Below are positions 16,701-25,828 of a stretch of DNA of 58,979 bases, piece by piece. The stretch is from Shewanella gelidimarina. Lineage in GTDB: Bacteria; Pseudomonadota; Gammaproteobacteria; Enterobacterales; Shewanellaceae. How positions within the stretch are numbered: the first letter of the stretch is position 1; each line of letters opens with the position of its first letter. The translations under genes and the position numbers were made by a program. The notes beneath the pieces were generated by a model, which was not told the DNA's origin, did no database searches, and was given only the letters and a program-made list of their open reading frames with translations. Location: assembly GCF_023283945.1 (NCBI RefSeq), contig NZ_JAKIKW010000028.1:1-58979 (forward strand), read 5' to 3'.

Positions 16701-18407
16701 CTATAAACTAAGACCTGTTAGATAAAGATTTAATTCTTCGATTCTTTCTATCTTTTGTGCCTGTTTGGCCATCTCTAAGCAAGATGGGTAACTGCTGGCT
16801 CTTATCGCCGATTTGACTTCCAATAACGAGACTAGATTGACACTGAGTTCATCAATACCCATTCCCACAAGTAAAGGTGCAACAATAGGGTCGCTGGCCA
16901 ATTCGCCACAAAGAGAGACTTTGACATTGTGCTGCTTGGCAGTATCAATACTCATTTGAACCAAAGTTAAAATGGCGGGTGAAAGCGAAGGGTAATCCCG
17001 TGTCAGTTGCGGATTTGTTCTGTCAGCAGCCATTGCATATTGTGTTAAATCATTGGTGCCAATGCTGATAAAGTCGAGCCTAGGCAGCATTGATGCAAGG
17101 TTTATCACGGCGGCAGGTGTCTCAACGACGATTCCGTAACTGAGTTCACCATACCCTTTTTCTTCTTCGTTTAAGCTGCTTTTACATTGTTCAATCAATT
17201 CAAAAAGTGTGTCTAGTTCTTCGACTTGGTTGATCATAGGAAACATCAACCGAATAGGTCCGTGGTTCGCAGCACGCAAAATGGCTTTTAGTTGGGTGAT
17301 CAGTATTTCAGGATGTGCGAAGGTATATCGAATGCCTCTGATGCCTAGCGCAGGGTTATCTTCACAGGCTGGATTTAAGCAGGGTAACTCTTTATCAGCG
17401 CCCACATCGAGGGTACGTATGGTAAAGGGCTTGCCATCCATGAGCTGAAGCGCATCGCAATAGAAATGGTATTGTATTTTCTCCTGTGGAATAGTCATGG
17501 TATTCATTAGCATGAATTCGGTTCTAAAGAGCCCGATCCCTTCAGCGCCAACATCGGTGAGATGGCTTATTTCATTTAAACTGCCCACATTAGCCAGTAA
17601 TCCCACACTGTGCCCGTCGAGGGTCTGAGCGGGGAGATCTTTAAGCAGCAAGAGTTGCTGTTTATGCGCTTCATCTTGTTGGCGTAGTTGGGTCAGTCTT
17701 TCGATGATGTCAGCTGTGGGGTTTAGATGCAGCTCGCCGTCGATAGCGTTGAGTACGACGGCGTCGCCATCGTTAATTTGTGACCGTTCAAATTGGCAAC
17801 TTAACAGCGCTGGGATCCCAGCGCTGCGTGCCAAAATCGCAGTATGGCTTGTTAACCCTCCGGTGTTAAGCACTAAGCCTGTTATGTGTTGTAGCGGTAG
17901 CATGGCGAATTCAGCGGGGGTGAGATCATGGGCCAATATAATGGTTGGCGTTGTTAACTGGCTGAGGTCCAGATGTTGTGCGCCGCTGAGTCTGGCGATT
18001 AAGCGACTCGCTAAACACAAAACATCCTGTGCTCTATTGGCTAAATAGGGGTCTTCTAGTTGTTCAATCTCTGAAGCTTGATGGGAAAATACTCTCTCTA
18101 TGGCCACCGCTGCATTAATTTGTAGCTGGCTAATTTCATTTACGACGACCTCTAGGAGTGAATCATCATCAAGAAAGAGTAAATCAGCTTCAATCAGATC
18201 ATAATGCTCAGAACCGACCTTAAGCTTTGCTAGTACCTCTGCTAAATGGCCTTTTTGCTTATTGAATGCTTGTGCTAGTTTTCGTTGTTCATTGGGTATT
18301 TTATCAGAGGACAAGCGTCGATAGTCGATTTTTTCATGGTGTAGATTGAGGTGTAGGGCTTGGCCGAACGCGACGCCTGATGAAACAACAATACCTTTAA
18401 TCGACAT
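16701..18407 (-). CDS. ptsI: PTS enzyme I (phosphoenolpyruvate-protein phosphotransferase)
   Basis: Takes phosphate from phosphoenolpyruvate and passes it to HPr. 568 residues in the normal three-part layout: N-terminal HPr-binding/phosphohistidine half with active His188 in GGLTSHTAILAR, then the PEP-binding TIM barrel with EGIGLFRTEFM (about 290-300), SIGTNDLTQYAMAADR and the catalytic Cys in SLCGELASDP near residue 503. It starts 11 bases after the ptsH stop and precedes crr. General PTS, not the nitrogen PTS, since no GAF domain is present. Confidence 0.96.
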   Translation of the reverse strand: MSIKGIVVSSGVAFGQALHLNLHHEKIDYRRLSSDKIPNEQRKLAQAFNKQKGHLAEVLAKLKVGSEHYDLIEADLLFLDDDSLLEVVVNEISQLQINAAVAIERVFSHQASEIEQLEDPYLANRAQDVLCLASRLIARLSGAQHLDLSQLTTPTIILAHDLTPAEFAMLPLQHITGLVLNTGGLTSHTAILARSAGIPALLSCQFERSQINDGDAVVLNAIDGELHLNPTADIIERLTQLRQQDEAHKQQLLLLKDLPAQTLDGHSVGLLANVGSLNEISHLTDVGAEGIGLFRTEFMLMNTMTIPQEKIQYHFYCDALQLMDGKPFTIRTLDVGADKELPCLNPACEDNPALGIRGIRYTFAHPEILITQLKAILRAANHGPIRLMFPMINQVEELDTLFELIEQCKSSLNEEEKGYGELSYGIVVETPAAVINLASMLPRLDFISIGTNDLTQYAMAADRTNPQLTRDYPSLSPAILTLVQMSIDTAKQHNVKVSLCGELASDPIVAPLLVGMGIDELSVNLVSLLEVKSAIRASSYPSCLEMAKQAQKIERIEELNLYLTGLSL

Positions 18408-18418
18408 AACGGAGCCTT

Positions 18419-18676
18419 TTAGCTAAGTGTAATAAGGAGTTCAGAAACTTCTTCAACGGCTTGCTGAGCTTGTTCACCTTCAGCGATAACTTTGACTTCT
18501 ATACCGAAATAAAGCCCCAGTGTTTGCAGCTTAAAAAGACTTTTTGCACTGGCCTGCTTTCCGTTACATTCTACGATAATATCGCAATCAAATGATTTGG
18601 CTTTTTTAACTAATAGTGCCGCAGGTCGAGTGTGTATACCGTGCTTAGCGGTTATTGTAACGGTTTTTTGGTACAT
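18419..18676 (-). CDS. ptsH: Phosphocarrier protein HPr
   Basis: 85-residue HPr with the phosphorylated His15 in KHGIHTRPAALLVK and Ser46 in the SAKSLFKLQTLGL helix. First gene of ptsH-ptsI-crr. It shuttles phosphate from enzyme I to EIIA domains. Promoter expected in the 18677-18723 gap or upstream of the ACT-protein gene, which ends only 47 bases away on the same strand. Confidence 0.96.
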   Translation of the reverse strand: MYQKTVTITAKHGIHTRPAALLVKKAKSFDCDIIVECNGKQASAKSLFKLQTLGLYFGIEVKVIAEGEQAQQAVEEVSELLITLS

Positions 18677-18723
18677 ATAATCTTCTCGTTAAAAGGCTAA
18701 GAATCGGCTGTATAAGCTGATGA

Positions 18724-19119
18724 TTATCTGCTCTGATGTTCAATGATTTGATAGTTCTTTTTCTTGAGCGCTTTTGTAGCTTCAACCAAGGTGTCTTTTT
18801 TTACCAGAATATAGTCGGTATCGAATGTAGAGATAGCAAATATACTAATTTTTTCTGCGGCCAACGCGCCTGATACGCTCGATAAGATGCCTGTCATGGA
18901 AAAGCCTAAAGGGCCCAATACTTCAAGACAGCGCCAACCATTTTCCTGCTCTAGACTTTCCATTTCGAAGGTTGAAATTACGACAACTGACAGTTCTTCG
19001 CTCGTTTTCCCGATAAAGTAGATCTCTTGCTGAAAAATCGCACTCGGTACGATACTGTCAGGGGCGAGGCTATGAATAGTAAAAAGTTGCGGATGAATCG
19101 CTAAGGTCATGCGTGCCAT
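18724..19119 (-). CDS. ACT domain-containing protein (COG3603-like)
   Basis: Small cytosolic protein with two ACT-like halves: an N-terminal half (LFTIHSLAPDSIVPS, about 10-24) and a C-terminal ACT domain with FSMTGILSSVSGALAAEKISIFAISTF. Such proteins bind small ligands, usually amino acids; no specific function is known. The frame opens with TTG at 19194, but the ATG at 19119 is preceded by GGAA at workable spacing and gives the usual length of about 131 residues. It precedes ptsH on the same strand. Confidence 0.75.
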   Translation of the reverse strand: MARMTLAIHPQLFTIHSLAPDSIVPSAIFQQEIYFIGKTSEELSVVVISTFEMESLEQENGWRCLEVLGPLGFSMTGILSSVSGALAAEKISIFAISTFDTDYILVKKDTLVEATKALKKKNYQIIEHQSR

Positions 19120-19182
19120 AAATTCAATTCCGTATTGATAGAACGTCCGAATTGAATTTAGCTTAACATAGTTTGAATAATG

Positions 19183-19207
19183 AAAAAGGGGCAAATTATG
19201 CCCCTTT
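19183..19207 (-). terminator. Terminator after the chemoreceptor gene
   Basis: On the minus strand: AAAGGGGC, 7-base loop, GCCCCTTT followed by TTC; 19 bases past the chemoreceptor stop and just before the ACT gene. Confidence 0.8.
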
Positions 19208-19225
19208 ATTAATGTGGGTAAGCGC

Positions 19226-20866
19226 TTAGCTGACCTTAAACTGGCTTAAGGTTTTGGCTGAGTTTTTGCTAATTGATTGTAATGACACTGCGGCATGACG
19301 GTTGCTTTCGTTGGCCTTCACCGACACTTCAGTCAGTTCTGTAATACTGCATATGTTGCGATTAATCTCTTCAGTGACCAGAGATTGCTCTTCTGTTGCG
19401 CTGGCTAACTGCGTGTTCATATCGCTGATATGAGCAACGAGATCCAAAATTTCAGTTAGCGATTCGCCCACACCCTTAGCTTGACTCTGCACTTGCTCCG
19501 ATTGTTGTTGTGTACGCTCGTTACTTGAGACGACCGAACTCACGCCTGATTGGATCTCAGTGATGATTTTTTGAATTTCATTGGTAGAGTCTTGAGTTCG
19601 GTTTGCTAAAGCACGCACCTCATCGGCAACGACTGCGAATCCTCTACCGTGCTCACCTGCACGGGCGGCTTCAATCGCGGCATTAAGCGCAAGCAGGTTA
19701 GTTTGATCGGCGATGCCTCTTATCACATCTAATATGCTGCCAATCTGTTTTGAAGACGTGCCAAGATGGTGGGTTATCTGCTCAGATGTCTTTAACTCTT
19801 CGACTAATCGCTGCGTATTATCTAAGGTGTTATCCATTTTCTCCATGCTGAGCTGGGCTTGCAGTTTGACACTGTTTGCGGCGTCTGCGGCTTGATTGGT
19901 GTTGGTTGCCATCTCATGGGTGGTTGACAGCATCTCGTTGATTGCAGTTGCAACGCTGCTGGTTTCTTGATGGAGGTGATCAACACTGCTATTTGACTCC
20001 TCTACGGCATTAAGTAAACGCGCGGCATCATCATCTAGGTTTTTTCCAAGCGGTTGCAGTTGAGCAACCGTATCTGCAATCTTTATCACAAACAGATTAA
20101 AAGCCTCTGCTAGCTCTGCTACCTCATCTTTACCTTTTGTGGGTAACCTTTTGGTTAGATCGCCGTCACCTTGCGCAATATCTTTCATCGCCGCAATCGC
20201 ATTTTTAAGGGGGGCGGTAATAGATAGATTAAGCAACAAGAAGAATGAAAAAATGGGAATAGATATCATTAGCATGATAAGCACGTAATCAAATGCCATC
20301 GAATACATGACATTGTTGATCTCGCTATTATAACTGCCGGTAATGAGTGTCCAATCCCAAGCAGGATAGTACCTAGCCTCAACCAATTTATCTTCTAACT
20401 GACGGCTTTGAGGGTTAATAAAGCTGACTTGGCCTTTGGCCGTACCATTGATTGCTGCAGCTGCAACGATTGCAGAAAGTGTGGTGTCATTACCTTGCTG
20501 GTTAATGCTGGCAAGCTTGTTGCCGATAGTTTGCTTACTGGCGCCATTGGCTAAAATGGTGTTGTCTTTATCAAGTAAAATGAAGTGGCCGTTATCGCTA
20601 GAATGGATCTGGCTGATAAGGCTAGCACTTTCTACCTTTGCATCTCTTTCAGAAATGTCACCATTACCCGCTTGCATCCGATGTGCTTCAATAACACTGA
20701 TAACCGTGTTTAGCTGCGCATCATTTTGCTGCCACTTTTGCGTAACAAGGTTGTTGTATTGCTCGTTTATCGAAAAACTGGCAAAACAAACGGTACCGAT
20801 CGCTGCCAGCATGAGCATTAAAATAAGTCGTTGGAGGATGGTTAGTTGTCTTAAAAGGGCAGTCAT
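19226..20866 (-). CDS. Methyl-accepting chemotaxis protein with a periplasmic Cache-type sensor
   Basis: Transmembrane chemoreceptor of 546 residues. Seen in order: membrane helix about 11-31; periplasmic sensor about 35-190 with single-Cache features (SSDNGHFILLDKDNTILAN, PAWDWTLITGSY); second helix about 192-214; HAMP domain about 215-270 (MKDIAQGDGDLTKRLP); long signalling coiled coil with the hairpin tip IADQTNLLALNAAIEAARAG. No C-terminal CheR/CheB-tethering pentapeptide is visible (ends LSQFKVS). The ligand is unknown; Cache sensors often bind amino acids or organic acids. Divergent from the DUF3334 gene at 21192. Confidence 0.94.
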   Translation of the reverse strand: MTALLRQLTILQRLILMLMLAAIGTVCFASFSINEQYNNLVTQKWQQNDAQLNTVISVIEAHRMQAGNGDISERDAKVESASLISQIHSSDNGHFILLDKDNTILANGASKQTIGNKLASINQQGNDTTLSAIVAAAAINGTAKGQVSFINPQSRQLEDKLVEARYYPAWDWTLITGSYNSEINNVMYSMAFDYVLIMLMISIPIFSFFLLLNLSITAPLKNAIAAMKDIAQGDGDLTKRLPTKGKDEVAELAEAFNLFVIKIADTVAQLQPLGKNLDDDAARLLNAVEESNSSVDHLHQETSSVATAINEMLSTTHEMATNTNQAADAANSVKLQAQLSMEKMDNTLDNTQRLVEELKTSEQITHHLGTSSKQIGSILDVIRGIADQTNLLALNAAIEAARAGEHGRGFAVVADEVRALANRTQDSTNEIQKIITEIQSGVSSVVSSNERTQQQSEQVQSQAKGVGESLTEILDLVAHISDMNTQLASATEEQSLVTEEINRNICSITELTEVSVKANESNRHAAVSLQSISKNSAKTLSQFKVS

Positions 20867-21191
20867 AAGAGCCTGGCTCCATTAAATAAAGAGTGTCATG
20901 AATGTATCGTTTATTGTTAAGCAAAAGAACCCATAACAGTATGTTTATTTTAAAAATGTTAACTACATCTACTCTTTATTTATTTTTATATTTTCTAAAT
21001 CATAGATCTCAATTTCAGCCGCTAAACAGCATTTTATTTTGAGGTTTAGAATAGATGTTCTGATGACTTTTTTTTAAGCATAATTTATTTCGCCTAATGT
21101 CTGAACACCTGCAGATGAAATCGACGTTTTTGCTTTGTTTTGTTACGGGATTGCGGCACTATGAAACGATTACTACAACAAGGTTTTAATT
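20867..21191. other. Divergent intergenic region, chemoreceptor / DUF3334
   Basis: 325 bases, AT-rich in the middle, holding the promoters of both divergent genes. I looked for a FliA-type promoter (TAAA-N15-GCCGATAA) on the chemoreceptor side and found only a poor match, so I do not annotate one. Confidence 0.5.
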
Positions 21192-21887
21192 ATGCTAACA
21201 ACGCAAGAATCTGTAACAACTGATGACATATTACGCAAGCTGTGTTTGTCAGTCTCTCACGTGCTTTCTAGCACCACCAACAGCCAGATCACGCACGCTG
21301 GAATGGTGCAATCCATCACGCGTACGTGTCTAAAGCCTGACTTAGGTTGTTTTTCAATATTTGACGGTGGTTTCTCTGGATTAGTGGTTATCAATTTTTC
21401 GGCACCCGCTGCCGTTGAGATTTATCGCGAATACATGATTAACATGGGAATGCCAGAATCTGAACTGGCGTTTTCGCATACCTCAGATGAAGTCAGTAAT
21501 GTGATGGGCGAACTGATGAATCAGATGTTAGGTGATTTCATTAATAAAATAAGTAAAGAGCTGCAAACGTCGATTAGTCAAAGTCAGCCAAAAATGTTGA
21601 CGATTAATAAGGAACTTACTATTTCGGTTGATACCAACCTCGATGAAGCCGTGGCCAGAAGAGTGTCTTTCAAAACACAAAACAACCATATTTTTTATCT
21701 TGAATTCGCAATGGATAAAACGGAGTTCATTAAGTTAAACGATTTTGATGCCGATGAGGATTTTGACCTAGACGCCTTATTAGCTGAACATGCTCAAGGC
21801 AATGGTGCGCAGTTGTCAAAATCAGCACCAAAAGAGGCCCACATGAACACCAGTGCAGACGATCTGTTTGACGAGTTAGGAATTTAA
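21192..21887 (+). CDS. DUF3334 family protein, CheX-like
   Basis: 231-residue soluble protein recognised as DUF3334 of Vibrio and Shewanella. Residues 99-114 read DEVSNVMGELMNQMLG, containing Glu107-x2-Asn110 in the same setting as the ExxN phosphatase motif of CheX/CheC proteins (typically GELxNxxxG). The C-terminal third (about 183-231) is acidic and low complexity, ending DDLFDELGI. Family function is unassigned; a CheY-type phosphatase role is inference from the motif and from the divergent chemoreceptor next door. Confidence 0.75.
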   Translation: MLTTQESVTTDDILRKLCLSVSHVLSSTTNSQITHAGMVQSITRTCLKPDLGCFSIFDGGFSGLVVINFSAPAAVEIYREYMINMGMPESELAFSHTSDEVSNVMGELMNQMLGDFINKISKELQTSISQSQPKMLTINKELTISVDTNLDEAVARRVSFKTQNNHIFYLEFAMDKTEFIKLNDFDADEDFDLDALLAEHAQGNGAQLSKSAPKEAHMNTSADDLFDELGI

Positions 21888-21894
21888 GACGATA

Positions 21895-21912
21895 AGGCAA
21901 CCTCGGTTGCCT
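21895..21912 (+). terminator. Short hairpin after the DUF3334 gene
   Basis: AGGCAACC / GGTTGCCT with a 2-base loop, 8 bases past the stop. No T-tract follows, so terminator function is uncertain. Confidence 0.4.
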
Positions 21913-21995
21913 GCCGGTATTGTTTAGATGGAATTTAAACGTGCTATAGCGCTATTTATATACTAATAAGAAAGGTTTAAATAAATATTTTGGTC

Positions 21996-22583
21996 ATAAA
22001 AGCAACCTCAATCAATATCGCCTACACAGCAGGGGGGACTCTCAATCTACCGTGTCTAGAGTATTGCGAAACAGCCCTCTAGTTAATGTGGAAACACGTC
22101 AGCGGATCCCAACCATAGCAAAAGAGCTTAACTACAAAGTCGATAAACATGCCAGTAACCTCCGCATGCAAAATAGCCAAACGCTTGTCTTACTGCTTTG
22201 TGAAGATCCAGCCAATGACGATTCACGCATTAATCCTTTTTTCCTAGCGATGCTGAGAGCGAGCTAATCGCGATTAGCGTCATTGGGCCTCAATGCTAAA
22301 AGGTTATCAGTACCCGCTGAAATTGCAGTGGTAGGTTATGACGACATTACTGTAGCAAGTTTACTAATCCACTGTTGAGCAGAACACTAAGCTTGCCAAA
22401 GAGCTTCTAGTCGAAAGCTTGTTAAAGCTAATGAATGGCGAAGAGGTAATTATCACCATTGATCTTGACGAACCTTGTGATTTGGCCATCGGCTTAGCCG
22501 CTTATTATGTTTTACAGCTTGCTAAGCGTATTGAGCCAATGTATCGGCCTAACGCATGGGTGTTAACGGCCTTGGCTTGTTAA
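21996..22583 (+). pseudogene. LacI-family transcriptional regulator, broken
   Basis: Pieces of a LacI repressor in several frames. An N-terminal frame from about 21996 reads KATSINIAYTAG and then shifts at a G6 run into STVSRVLRNSPLVNVETRQR (the helix-turn-helix and hinge) continuing to FFLAMLRAS, where it stops at 22267. The next recognisable piece (from about 22280) is the C-terminal SVPAEIAVVGYDDITVASLL, so roughly 170 residues of ligand-binding core are missing. A further frameshift near 22368 leads into TKLAKELLVESLLKLMNGEEV. The start codon appears as ATA. It cannot encode a working repressor. Confidence 0.85.
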
Positions 22584-23231
22584 GTATCTTTGTACGTTGG
22601 CTTTACTTTGTTTGGTTATCGCCTGCATCAACTTAAATTCAGGGTGTTGAATATGATGATCTTGTTTAAGATCCTCGAGCATCACCAACCATAAATCCGC
22701 TGTCATTTCTGAATCCGCTAACGCTCGGTGAAATACACCGTCGTGTTCAATCTGCTTATAGTGGATCAGGCTGCCAAGTTTATGATTAGGCGCGTCTTGA
22801 TAAAGTCTTCTGGCAATTAACATAGAACAAGCAAACTGACCGTTATAGTCCCGACCTATCAATTGAAGCTCAGCGTCTAAAAAACGCTGATCGAAAGAGG
22901 CGTTGTGGGCAACTAGATTATAATCATCGATAAAGTCAGCAAATTTATCCATCACCTCTTCACACGGCGCTGCGCTACTGAGCATTTGATTGCTAATGCC
23001 AGTGTAACTTTCGATAAAGCTACTGACTCTAAATCCTGGATTCATTAGCTCTTGAAACCTATCGATGACAATGCCGTCTTTTAACATCACCGCTCCGATC
23101 TCTATTGCACGGTCACCTTGAGTGGGAGACAGGCCGGTGGTCTCAAAATCCAGCACAATGACAGTGTTGGCTTTGTTGCTAAGTTCGGTGCTTAAACGAT
23201 GCGGATCTACTGCAGTTGAAAAGTGTGCCAA
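22563..23231 (-). CDS. DnaQ-family 3'-5' exonuclease (DEDDh)
   Basis: Exonuclease-fold protein of 222 residues. Seen: ExoI motif VIVLDFETTGLSP (Asp28, Glu30), ExoII LVAHNASFDQRFLDAEL, and ExoIII with HRALADSEMTADLW. It resembles the stand-alone DnaQ-like exonucleases of gammaproteobacteria rather than Pol III epsilon with its C-terminal tail. The first in-frame start is TTG at 23231 and has no convincing SD; the catalytic core begins about 25 residues later, so the exact start is uncertain. Its end overlaps the tail of the lacI relic by 21 bases on the other strand. Confidence 0.85.
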   Translation of the reverse strand: MAHFSTAVDPHRLSTELSNKANTVIVLDFETTGLSPTQGDRAIEIGAVMLKDGIVIDRFQELMNPGFRVSSFIESYTGISNQMLSSAAPCEEVMDKFADFIDDYNLVAHNASFDQRFLDAELQLIGRDYNGQFACSMLIARRLYQDAPNHKLGSLIHYKQIEHDGVFHRALADSEMTADLWLVMLEDLKQDHHIQHPEFKLMQAITKQSKANVQRYLTSQGR

Positions 23232-23427
23232 TGTGCTACGCGCCCTATTAAATTTGTCGTTATTGTAGTTCTACAGCGAAGTGAGTCAATTTAAATGTTG
23301 TGGTTAATTGAATACCGCGGTGTTAATACGTCGTTTAAGACGACTAATCTGTCATTTTATGATCTCGACCAAATTACTAAATGCTAATACTTGTTAGTAT
23401 CGCCGCAAATTATAGTGGGTAACAAAT

Positions 23428-24573
23428 ATGCAATTAGATTTAAATGGTATAACGCCAAAACAGTTTCTAGAGCAGTACTGGCAAAAGAAACCACTGGTGA
23501 TCCGTCAAGGCTTTAAAAACTTTAAAGATCTCCTTTCACCAGAAGAGATGGCAGGGCTTGCTTGCGAAGACGTGGTTGAATCTCGCCGCGTGTTTAAAGA
23601 AAATGATGAATGGCAAGCTGAGTTTGGCCCATTTGAATCTTATGAAGAATTGGGTGAAACTGACTGGACGCTAATCGTGCAAGCGCTTAACAACTGGGTG
23701 CCTGAAGCTGAAGAACTGATAAAATGTTTTGATTTTATCCCACGCTGGCGCTTAGATGACGTCATGGTCAGCTATGCCACACCGGGTGGCGGAGTCGGTC
23801 CACATATCGACCTTTATGACGTATTCATTTGCCAGGGTTCTGGCCGACGTCGTTGGAGAGTGGGTGATCTTGGACCCCATAAAGAATTTGCAGCACATCC
23901 AGCATTACTCCACACCGAAGCATTCGACCCCATTATCGATGTTGAATTACTACCAGGCGATATCTTGTATTTACCACCAGGGTACCCTCATGACGGCGTC
24001 ACGATTGAGCCATCAATGAGCTTTTCTGTGGGTTATAGAACGGCGTCAGCCAAAGATATGATCAGCGCTATGGCAGACCACATCATCGACAAAGATATGT
24101 GTAATGAGCAAATTGCCGATCCTGATCGTGTATTAAGCGAAAACTCTGGCGTTGTTAATAACAGCGATCTTGAGCGTATTAAGCAACAACTTTTTGCCAC
24201 GCTTGATGACAAGTTAGTCAGCGAGTTTAGCGGTCGTTACCTCACTCAATCTAAGTGCGAACTAGATTTGCCAGAAGAGTGTTTAGGGTTCCAAAGCTTA
24301 GATGTGACAGAGCAACTTAAGCAGCAACCTTTAATTAAGCTTGGCGGTCTACGTACCCTGTATTTTGAAGCAAGCGTTGCTGACGGTGTGCTTTATATCA
24401 ATGGCGAGCAATTTACGCTTTCAGCAAGTCGCGAAGCGTTCATTGCATTGTTATGTGATACCCAAGCGCTAACAGCAGAAGACTTAAGCCCGTGGTTAGA
24501 AGATAACGAAGTGGTTGAGCAATTAACCGCTTGGGTTAATGCTGGCTATTGGTATTTTGACGATATCGACTAA
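23428..24573 (+). CDS. roxA: Ribosomal protein uL16 arginine hydroxylase RoxA (YcfD)
   Basis: JmjC/cupin Fe(II)- and 2-oxoglutarate-dependent oxygenase that hydroxylates an arginine in ribosomal protein L16. 381 residues as in E. coli YcfD. The iron triad is His126 and Asp128 in GPHIDLYDVF and His188 in PPGYPHDGV, within one residue of the E. coli numbering. A C-terminal winged-helix-like dimerisation region follows. Monocistronic with its own terminator. Confidence 0.93.
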   Translation: MQLDLNGITPKQFLEQYWQKKPLVIRQGFKNFKDLLSPEEMAGLACEDVVESRRVFKENDEWQAEFGPFESYEELGETDWTLIVQALNNWVPEAEELIKCFDFIPRWRLDDVMVSYATPGGGVGPHIDLYDVFICQGSGRRRWRVGDLGPHKEFAAHPALLHTEAFDPIIDVELLPGDILYLPPGYPHDGVTIEPSMSFSVGYRTASAKDMISAMADHIIDKDMCNEQIADPDRVLSENSGVVNNSDLERIKQQLFATLDDKLVSEFSGRYLTQSKCELDLPEECLGFQSLDVTEQLKQQPLIKLGGLRTLYFEASVADGVLYINGEQFTLSASREAFIALLCDTQALTAEDLSPWLEDNEVVEQLTAWVNAGYWYFDDID

Positions 24574-24595
24574 ATCTACTTAACACTGTAGATTC

Positions 24596-24636
24596 AAAAA
24601 AGGGTTCAGTGACTGTTGTCGTTGAACCCTTTTTTT
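24596..24636. terminator. Bidirectional terminator between roxA and the outer-membrane gene
   Basis: AAAAAAGGGTTCA / TGAACCCTTTTTT with a 14-base loop; A- and T-tracts on both sides suit the two converging genes. Confidence 0.85.
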
Positions 24637-24701
24637 GCTCATTGTTTAAGGAGGATGTAGCGAACAAGCTTAATGCTCTTATATGAGCAGTAGGTACAGC
24701 G

Positions 24702-25631
24702 TTAAAATATGTACTGCCATACCGCGCCGATGGTATCAAAATCACTGCCAACTTGCGTTACCACTCCCGTACTGGCGTAGAGCTTAATGCTATTGCTGCG
24801 GTTTATTGGCGCTGAGTAGGTAAGGCCAAAACGTGAATTTTCTTGAGAATCTAAAGAGTCGATATTATTTTTCTGAGTCTCTCCCCCAAAATAAAAGTTG
24901 GCGTTGAGCGACAGCCAGTGACCACGGTTGAAGATATAAATTAAATGACCTTGCATGGTATATTGTGGCTCCTGCTTAAGCTCCACATTATTAAAGTATT
25001 CATCGTTATCGCCATAAAATCGTACCGAAGCCACTAAGTCGTAATACCAATCACCCAATCTGTGAGACATGCCGATCCCAGGTCTAAATACCCAGCGATT
25101 AGCCCCCGAATTAATTAACTTATCTTTATCGTACGATCCAATGGGTAGGGTGAGCTGTAGACTGGTACCAACGACAACGCCCTGTTGCCAAGCGGCGAAA
25201 TCTTGAGGCTTCAATGCGGGCGCGCCGTAAAAATTCCAAGAGAGTCGAATGTTTGGGTCACCATAACCGCATCTATCAGCGCTGACTTGTTCGCCCTGAA
25301 AATCGGCGCTGCCTTTGTAACAGATCCGGCTAGCAGTCATATCTATTTTTGATGAGCGTCCCGCTAAAGCAAAAGTGTGGGCATAACCAATCACCCCCGC
25401 ATTGATGGTGAGATCGGCATTTTCAATGGGTGCAGAGGGAGCAGGTGATAGATCACCTTCTGAGTGGGCAGCACCCACAACCAAAAAGTTCATTCCAATG
25501 GGAATATTGGTATAACTTCTAGGTTCCAAATCTTGGGCAACACAAAAGGATGCGTGGCTGAATAGCACCGCTAGGGTAAGGGCCTTAGCGGGGGATAAAT
25601 AACATTGCTTAAATTGATGACTAATATTCAA
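24702..25631 (-). CDS. Outer-membrane beta-barrel protein, MetA-pathway (phenol degradation) transporter-like
   Basis: 309 residues with a signal peptide (about 1-32, LAVLFSHASFCVAQ) and an alternating beta-barrel pattern ending in aromatic Phe (WQYIF), the usual outer-membrane terminal signal. The segments QLTLPIGSYDKDKLINSGANRW and RPGIGMSHRLGDWYYD resemble the Phenol_MetA_deg family (PF13557). The TTG start at 25631 is supported by AAGGA 6 bases upstream. Substrate unknown; no aromatic-degradation genes are nearby. Confidence 0.75.
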   Translation of the reverse strand: MNISHQFKQCYLSPAKALTLAVLFSHASFCVAQDLEPRSYTNIPIGMNFLVVGAAHSEGDLSPAPSAPIENADLTINAGVIGYAHTFALAGRSSKIDMTASRICYKGSADFQGEQVSADRCGYGDPNIRLSWNFYGAPALKPQDFAAWQQGVVVGTSLQLTLPIGSYDKDKLINSGANRWVFRPGIGMSHRLGDWYYDLVASVRFYGDNDEYFNNVELKQEPQYTMQGHLIYIFNRGHWLSLNANFYFGGETQKNNIDSLDSQENSRFGLTYSAPINRSNSIKLYASTGVVTQVGSDFDTIGAVWQYIF

Positions 25632-25828
25632 CCAGTATCCTTACTTGATAAATAGTGAGCAACTCTGTTTGGGCTCAGTGTGAACCAATACAGTGTTTAT
25701 TCACACTCTAAGTTAACCAATTTGTCAGCTTAATCAAGCATGTTATGCTGCTAAATATTCAACAGTTACAAACAAACCGGTTTTCTGAAATTGGTAAGTA
25801 TGTCAAAGCCATCAAAATAGGTCGTTAA

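Noticed and set aside
16135..18676. Nitrogen-PTS genes instead of the sugar PTS
   Set aside because: Enzyme I lacks a GAF domain and the EIIA is of the Crr (glucose) type with His76/His91.
20721..20924. Minus-strand ORF of 67 codons at the start of the chemoreceptor gene
   Set aside because: It lies in a different frame over the first membrane helix of the chemoreceptor and has no independent support.
20867..20960. FliA (sigma-28) promoter for the chemoreceptor
   Set aside because: AACGATAC resembles the -10 element, but no TAAA-type -35 lies at the right distance.
24536..24751. Minus-strand ORF of 71 codons overlapping the end of roxA
   Set aside because: It spans the roxA terminator and overlaps two well-supported genes; no SD.
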